This document shows positions 61,336-64,000 of a stretch of 64,000 nucleotides of DNA, piece by piece. How positions within the stretch are numbered: position 1 is the stretch's first letter; each line of letters starts with the position of its first letter. The DNA is from Pseudooceanicola pacificus (lineage in GTDB: Bacteria; Pseudomonadota; Alphaproteobacteria; Rhodobacterales; Rhodobacteraceae), in contig NZ_WNXQ01000005.1 of the NCBI RefSeq assembly GCF_009789075.1, positions 124,001 to 188,000 of the forward strand. Direction: 5' to 3'. The notes beneath the pieces are model-generated. The model was not told where the DNA came from, did no database searches, and was given only the letters and a program-made list of their open reading frames with translations. Both the position numbers and the translations under genes were made by a program.

Positions 61336-62304
61336 ATGCGGCTGAGACTGGTCCCCGACGAAACCCACATCGACTTCTTCAAGTACCGCTACGCCACCTT
61401 CGGCGTCTCGGTCGTGGCGATGATCGCATCCCTCATCCTGTGGCTCACGGTCGGGCTGAACTTCGGCATCGACTTCCGCGGCGGCACGACTCTGCGCACC
61501 GAAAGCAGCGTGGCGGTGGATGTGGGCGCCTATCGCGACGCGATGCAGCCGCTGAACCTTGGCGATGTCTCGATCTCCGAAGTGTTCGACCCCTCGTTCG
61601 GCCCCGACAAGCATGTGGCCATGATCCGGGTTCAGGCGCAGGACGGCCAGGAAAGCGTGGCCACCGACACCGTCAACCGGATCGAGGCCGCGCTGCAGCA
61701 GGTCGACAGCACGATCAGGTTCACCTCGGTCGAATCCGTGGGGCCCAAGGTCTCGGGAGAGCTGATCCAGACCGCCTTCATCGCCGTGGGCGTCTCGCTG
61801 GCGGCGATCCTGTTCTACATCTGGCTGCGGTTCGAATGGCAGTTCTCGGTCGGCGCCGTGGCGGCGCTGTTCCATGACGTGCTGCTGACGGTGGGCATCT
61901 TCTCGCTCCTGCAGATCCGGTTCGACCTGGCGACCATCGCGGCGCTGCTGACGATCATCGGCTATTCGATCAACGACACGGTGGTGATCTTTGACCGGCT
62001 CAGGGAAAACCTGCGCAAATACAAGACCATGCCGCTGCAGGACGTGATGAACCTCTCGGTCAACGAGACGCTGAGCCGGACGCTGATGACATCGGGCACC
62101 ACGCTGATGGCGCTGATTGCGCTGCTGGTGCTGGGCGGCGACGTGATCCGCGGCTTCGTCTTCGCGATCACCTGGGGCGTCGTGGTCGGGACCTATTCCT
62201 CGGTCTATGTGGCCAAGAACATCGTGCTCTGGCTGGGGGTGAAGCGGGACTGGACCAAGCCCGACGCCAACAAGGGCAACCAGTTCGCCAATATCGATGC
62301 CTGA
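61336..62304 (+). CDS. secF: Protein translocase subunit SecF
   Basis: A 322-residue partner of SecD with six membrane segments. Motifs are FGIDFRGGTTLRTESSVAVD, VESVGPKVSGELIQTAFIAV, IIGYSINDTVVIFDRLRENL and NETLSRTLMTSGTTLMALIA. It overlaps the next gene by 8 bases, so the TauE/SafE gene is probably co-transcribed. Confidence 0.97.
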   Translation: MRLRLVPDETHIDFFKYRYATFGVSVVAMIASLILWLTVGLNFGIDFRGGTTLRTESSVAVDVGAYRDAMQPLNLGDVSISEVFDPSFGPDKHVAMIRVQAQDGQESVATDTVNRIEAALQQVDSTIRFTSVESVGPKVSGELIQTAFIAVGVSLAAILFYIWLRFEWQFSVGAVAALFHDVLLTVGIFSLLQIRFDLATIAALLTIIGYSINDTVVIFDRLRENLRKYKTMPLQDVMNLSVNETLSRTLMTSGTTLMALIALLVLGGDVIRGFVFAITWGVVVGTYSSVYVAKNIVLWLGVKRDWTKPDANKGNQFANIDA

Positions 62305-63049
62305 GGGGCTGGCCGCGGCGTTTGCCACGCCGGGGCTGCCGTTTCTCGCGCTGGCGGTGCTGGTGGCCGGGCTGGTGCGCGGCTTCTCCGGCTTTGGCGC
62401 GGCGCTGATCATGATGCCGGTGGCCGCCGCCATCATGCCGCTGCCGGTGGCCATCGTGATGATGGCGGTTGTCGGCGTGCTCAGCTGGCCGGTCCTGCTG
62501 CCCCGCGCGCTGCGCGAGGCCGACCGCTCCGAGGCCGCGATCCTCGGCCTTGCCGCCCTTGTCACCGCGCCTCTGGGCACCTGGGTGCTGACCGCCGTGC
62601 CGCAGGAGGTGCTGCGCTGGACCCTCGCCACCATCGCCTCGGCCACGCTGCTGGCCCTGCTGTCGGGCCTGCGCTACCGGGGCCGCGTGTCCCGGCCCGG
62701 GGTCGCCGCCGTGGGCGGGGCGGTCGGGCTGATGGGCGGGGCGACGGGGCTTTCGGGTCCTCCGGCGGTGCTGTTCTACCTGGCGGGCCAGGCGCGGGCC
62801 CCGGCGATCCGGGCCAATGTGATCGTCGCCTTCGCGATTTTCGAGATCGGGGTCATTGCCAGCCTGTTTGCCCGTGATCTGGTCACGATGCGGGCGATCT
62901 GGCTTGGCCTCGCCATGGCGCTGCCCTACCTTCTGGGTTCGACGGTCGGGCAGATGCTGTTCCGGCCCGAGCGCGAGCGGGAATTCCGCCTCGCGGCCTA
63001 TGTCACCATCGCGCTGGCGATCCTGTCGAGCCTTCCGGTCTTCGACTGA
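62297..63049 (+). CDS. TauE/SafE (TSUP) family membrane permease, second copy
   Basis: A 250-residue membrane protein with about 8 segments. The family glycine motifs are LVRGFSGFGAALIMMPVAAA and GLMGGATGLSGPPAVLFYLA. It is only distantly similar to the copy at 20418-21242. It starts within the last codons of secF and precedes the Mth938-like and ccmA genes. The substrate is unknown. Confidence 0.92.
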   Translation: MPEGLAAAFATPGLPFLALAVLVAGLVRGFSGFGAALIMMPVAAAIMPLPVAIVMMAVVGVLSWPVLLPRALREADRSEAAILGLAALVTAPLGTWVLTAVPQEVLRWTLATIASATLLALLSGLRYRGRVSRPGVAAVGGAVGLMGGATGLSGPPAVLFYLAGQARAPAIRANVIVAFAIFEIGVIASLFARDLVTMRAIWLGLAMALPYLLGSTVGQMLFRPEREREFRLAAYVTIALAILSSLPVFD

Positions 63050-63074
63050 TCCCGCGCCAGAGGGGAGGGACCCC

Positions 63075-63428
63075 ATGCGCCTGACCGAGATCGACTATGC
63101 CAACGCCCGACCGGTCGAGGGCTACGGCCCCGGCTTCTTCCGCATCGGCGGAGAGGTGCATTCCGGCCCGATCCTCGTCACCGCGACCGAGGTCGATCCC
63201 TGGGCGGGCCTCACCGACCCCGCCCCCCTGCTGGATCTGCGCGGCCATGTCGATGTGATCTTCATCGGCACCGGGGCGGATATCGCCCCCGTGCCCGCCG
63301 CCCTGCGCGCCCCGCTCGAGGAGGCCGGTATCGGGGTTGAACCGATGGCCAGCCCGACCGCCTGCCGCACCTTCAACGTCCTGCTGTCGGAGGGCCGGCG
63401 CGTCGCGGCCGCCCTGATCCCGGTGTGA
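63075..63428 (+). CDS. Mth938-like domain protein
   Basis: A 117-residue soluble protein of the Mth938/DUF498 family. Landmarks are [40 protein letters not shown] and [20 protein letters not shown]. The human relative NDUFAF3 helps assemble complex I; the bacterial role is open. GGGAGG lies about 6 bases before ATG 63075. It follows the TauE/SafE gene by 25 bases. Confidence 0.92.
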   Translation: MRLTEIDYANARPVEGYGPGFFRIGGEVHSGPILVTATEVDPWAGLTDPAPLLDLRGHVDVIFIGTGADIAPVPAALRAPLEEAGIGVEPMASPTACRTFNVLLSEGRRVAAALIPV

Positions 63429-63435
63429 CGATCCG

Positions 63436-63621
63436 TCTTCATCTCGTCCAAAATACTCCCGCCGGAGGCTTTGCCGGCCGCAGGCCGGCCACTTTCGCGC
63501 GCCACGGCTGAGGTGGCGCTGCCTGGCGGCGTCGCGCAGGGGGTCGGGGCGGAATTCCACCCGCAAGGGGTGGCCTTCCGCCCCGAAGCCTCCGGCGGGG
63601 ATATTTATGGCCAGAGGAAGC
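63436..63621. repeat. Dispersed repeats in inverted arrangement before ccmA
   Basis: TCTTCATCTCGTCCAAAATA-CTCC (63436-63459) belongs to the 24-bp family. Its continuation AAATACTCCCGCCGGAGGC (63451-63469) faces GCCTCCGGCGGGGATATTT (63588-63606), matching at 17 of 19 positions. A related variant continues to 63621. No gene is seen in the gap. Confidence 0.7.
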
Positions 63622-63669
63622 GGGGGAACGGGTCTTTCCTGGCGGGGCGGTTCCCGCTATCCCGGCAGG

Positions 63670-64000
63670 ATGGACCTGGTCGTCGAGGATCTCGCGATTG
63701 CGCGCGGGGGCATTCCGGTGCTCGAAGGGCTGAGCTTTGCGCTTGGCCCCGGCGAGGCGCTTGTGCTGCGCGGGCCGAACGGGATCGGCAAGACGACCCT
63801 GCTCAGAACCCTTGCCGGGCTGCAGCCGCCGCTGGCCGGGCGGGTCTCGCTGGATCGCGAGCGCATGGCCTATGCCGCCCATGCCGACGGGCTGAAGGCC
63901 ACTCTGAGCGTGACCGAGAACCTGGCCTTCTGGGCGCGGCTGCACGGGCTGCGCGACATCGCCCCGGCGCTCGCGGCCTTTGCGCTCGACCCGCTGGCGG
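63670..64000 (+). CDS. ccmA: Heme exporter ATP-binding protein CcmA, C-terminus beyond window edge
   Basis: An open frame of 110 codons from ATG 63670 runs off the right edge. It reads [20 protein letters not shown], then Walker A in [20 protein letters not shown], and [20 protein letters not shown], which is typical of CcmA. CcmA is the ATPase of the CcmABCD complex that loads heme on CcmE for cytochrome c maturation. The position after secDF fits the Rhodobacteraceae arrangement. The signature and Walker B motifs would be outside the window. Confidence 0.92.
   Translation, partial: MDLVVEDLAIARGGIPVLEGLSFALGPGEALVLRGPNGIGKTTLLRTLAGLQPPLAGRVSLDRERMAYAAHADGLKATLSVTENLAFWARLHGLRDIAPALAAFALDPLA

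Overview
The window looks like chromosome of an alphaproteobacterium of the Rhodobacteraceae. It is GC-rich, and it carries gene orders typical of that family: ccmI-ruvX-DUF1289 and serS...yajC-secD-secF-TauE/SafE-Mth938-ccmA, plus a heterotetrameric sarcosine oxidase and a soluble Mo/NAD formate dehydrogenase (fds). No rRNA, tRNA or CRISPR array was recognised.

Positions 1 to about 18,050 are a genomic island integrated at the 5' end of dusA. A tyrosine recombinase of the dusA-associated type lies next to dusA, followed by a PrtN-like putative excisionase and a ParA remnant without a P-loop. The island cargo is almost entirely minus-strand and defence-like. It includes (a) a 1329-residue protein with an Mrr-type nuclease domain, TPRs, a GreA/B C-terminal-like domain and a PIN-like domain, in a probable operon with an AbiJ/Abi_C-type abortive-infection protein; (b) a HigBA toxin-antitoxin module with a third, PrlF-tail-like gene; (c) a three-gene unit of an unknown protein, a DEDDh exonuclease and a 68-residue membrane protein; (d) a FitAB/VapBC-type module; (e) a methyltransferase-helicase-GIY-YIG locus whose methyltransferase is split by a 1367-bp IS5-type element with a TTAG target duplication. 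Removing the IS and one duplication restores an 887-codon frame exactly. The island continues beyond the left edge.

Positions 18,025-64,000 are core chromosome. In order: dusA, a Bcr/CflA-type exporter, a TauE/SafE permease, an acidic membrane-anchored protein, DUF1289-ruvX-ccmI, sarcosine oxidase (soxB separated from soxDAG by two unrelated genes), sodB, a host-attachment protein, a LOG protein, a LysM protein, an ArsR regulator divergent from an Atm1-type ABC exporter, an RND efflux pair, a YfgM-like protein with bamB and der, then a LysR regulator and the fds cluster (fdsG, fdsB, a DUF4287 gene, fdsA, fdhD, fdsD). These are followed by a TspO-like protein, serS, a pentapeptide-repeat membrane protein, yajC-secD-secF, a second TauE/SafE permease, a Mth938-like protein and the start of ccmA.

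Intergenic regions hold two dispersed repeat families: a roughly 24-bp element with a TTCATCTCGT core, often in inverted pairs, and a roughly 47-bp element that follows stop codons directly. Several operator-like palindromes sit next to regulated genes. The best candidates for new biology are the nuclease-TPR-GreAB-C-PIN/Abi operon and the exonuclease/membrane-peptide unit, both in the dusA island.
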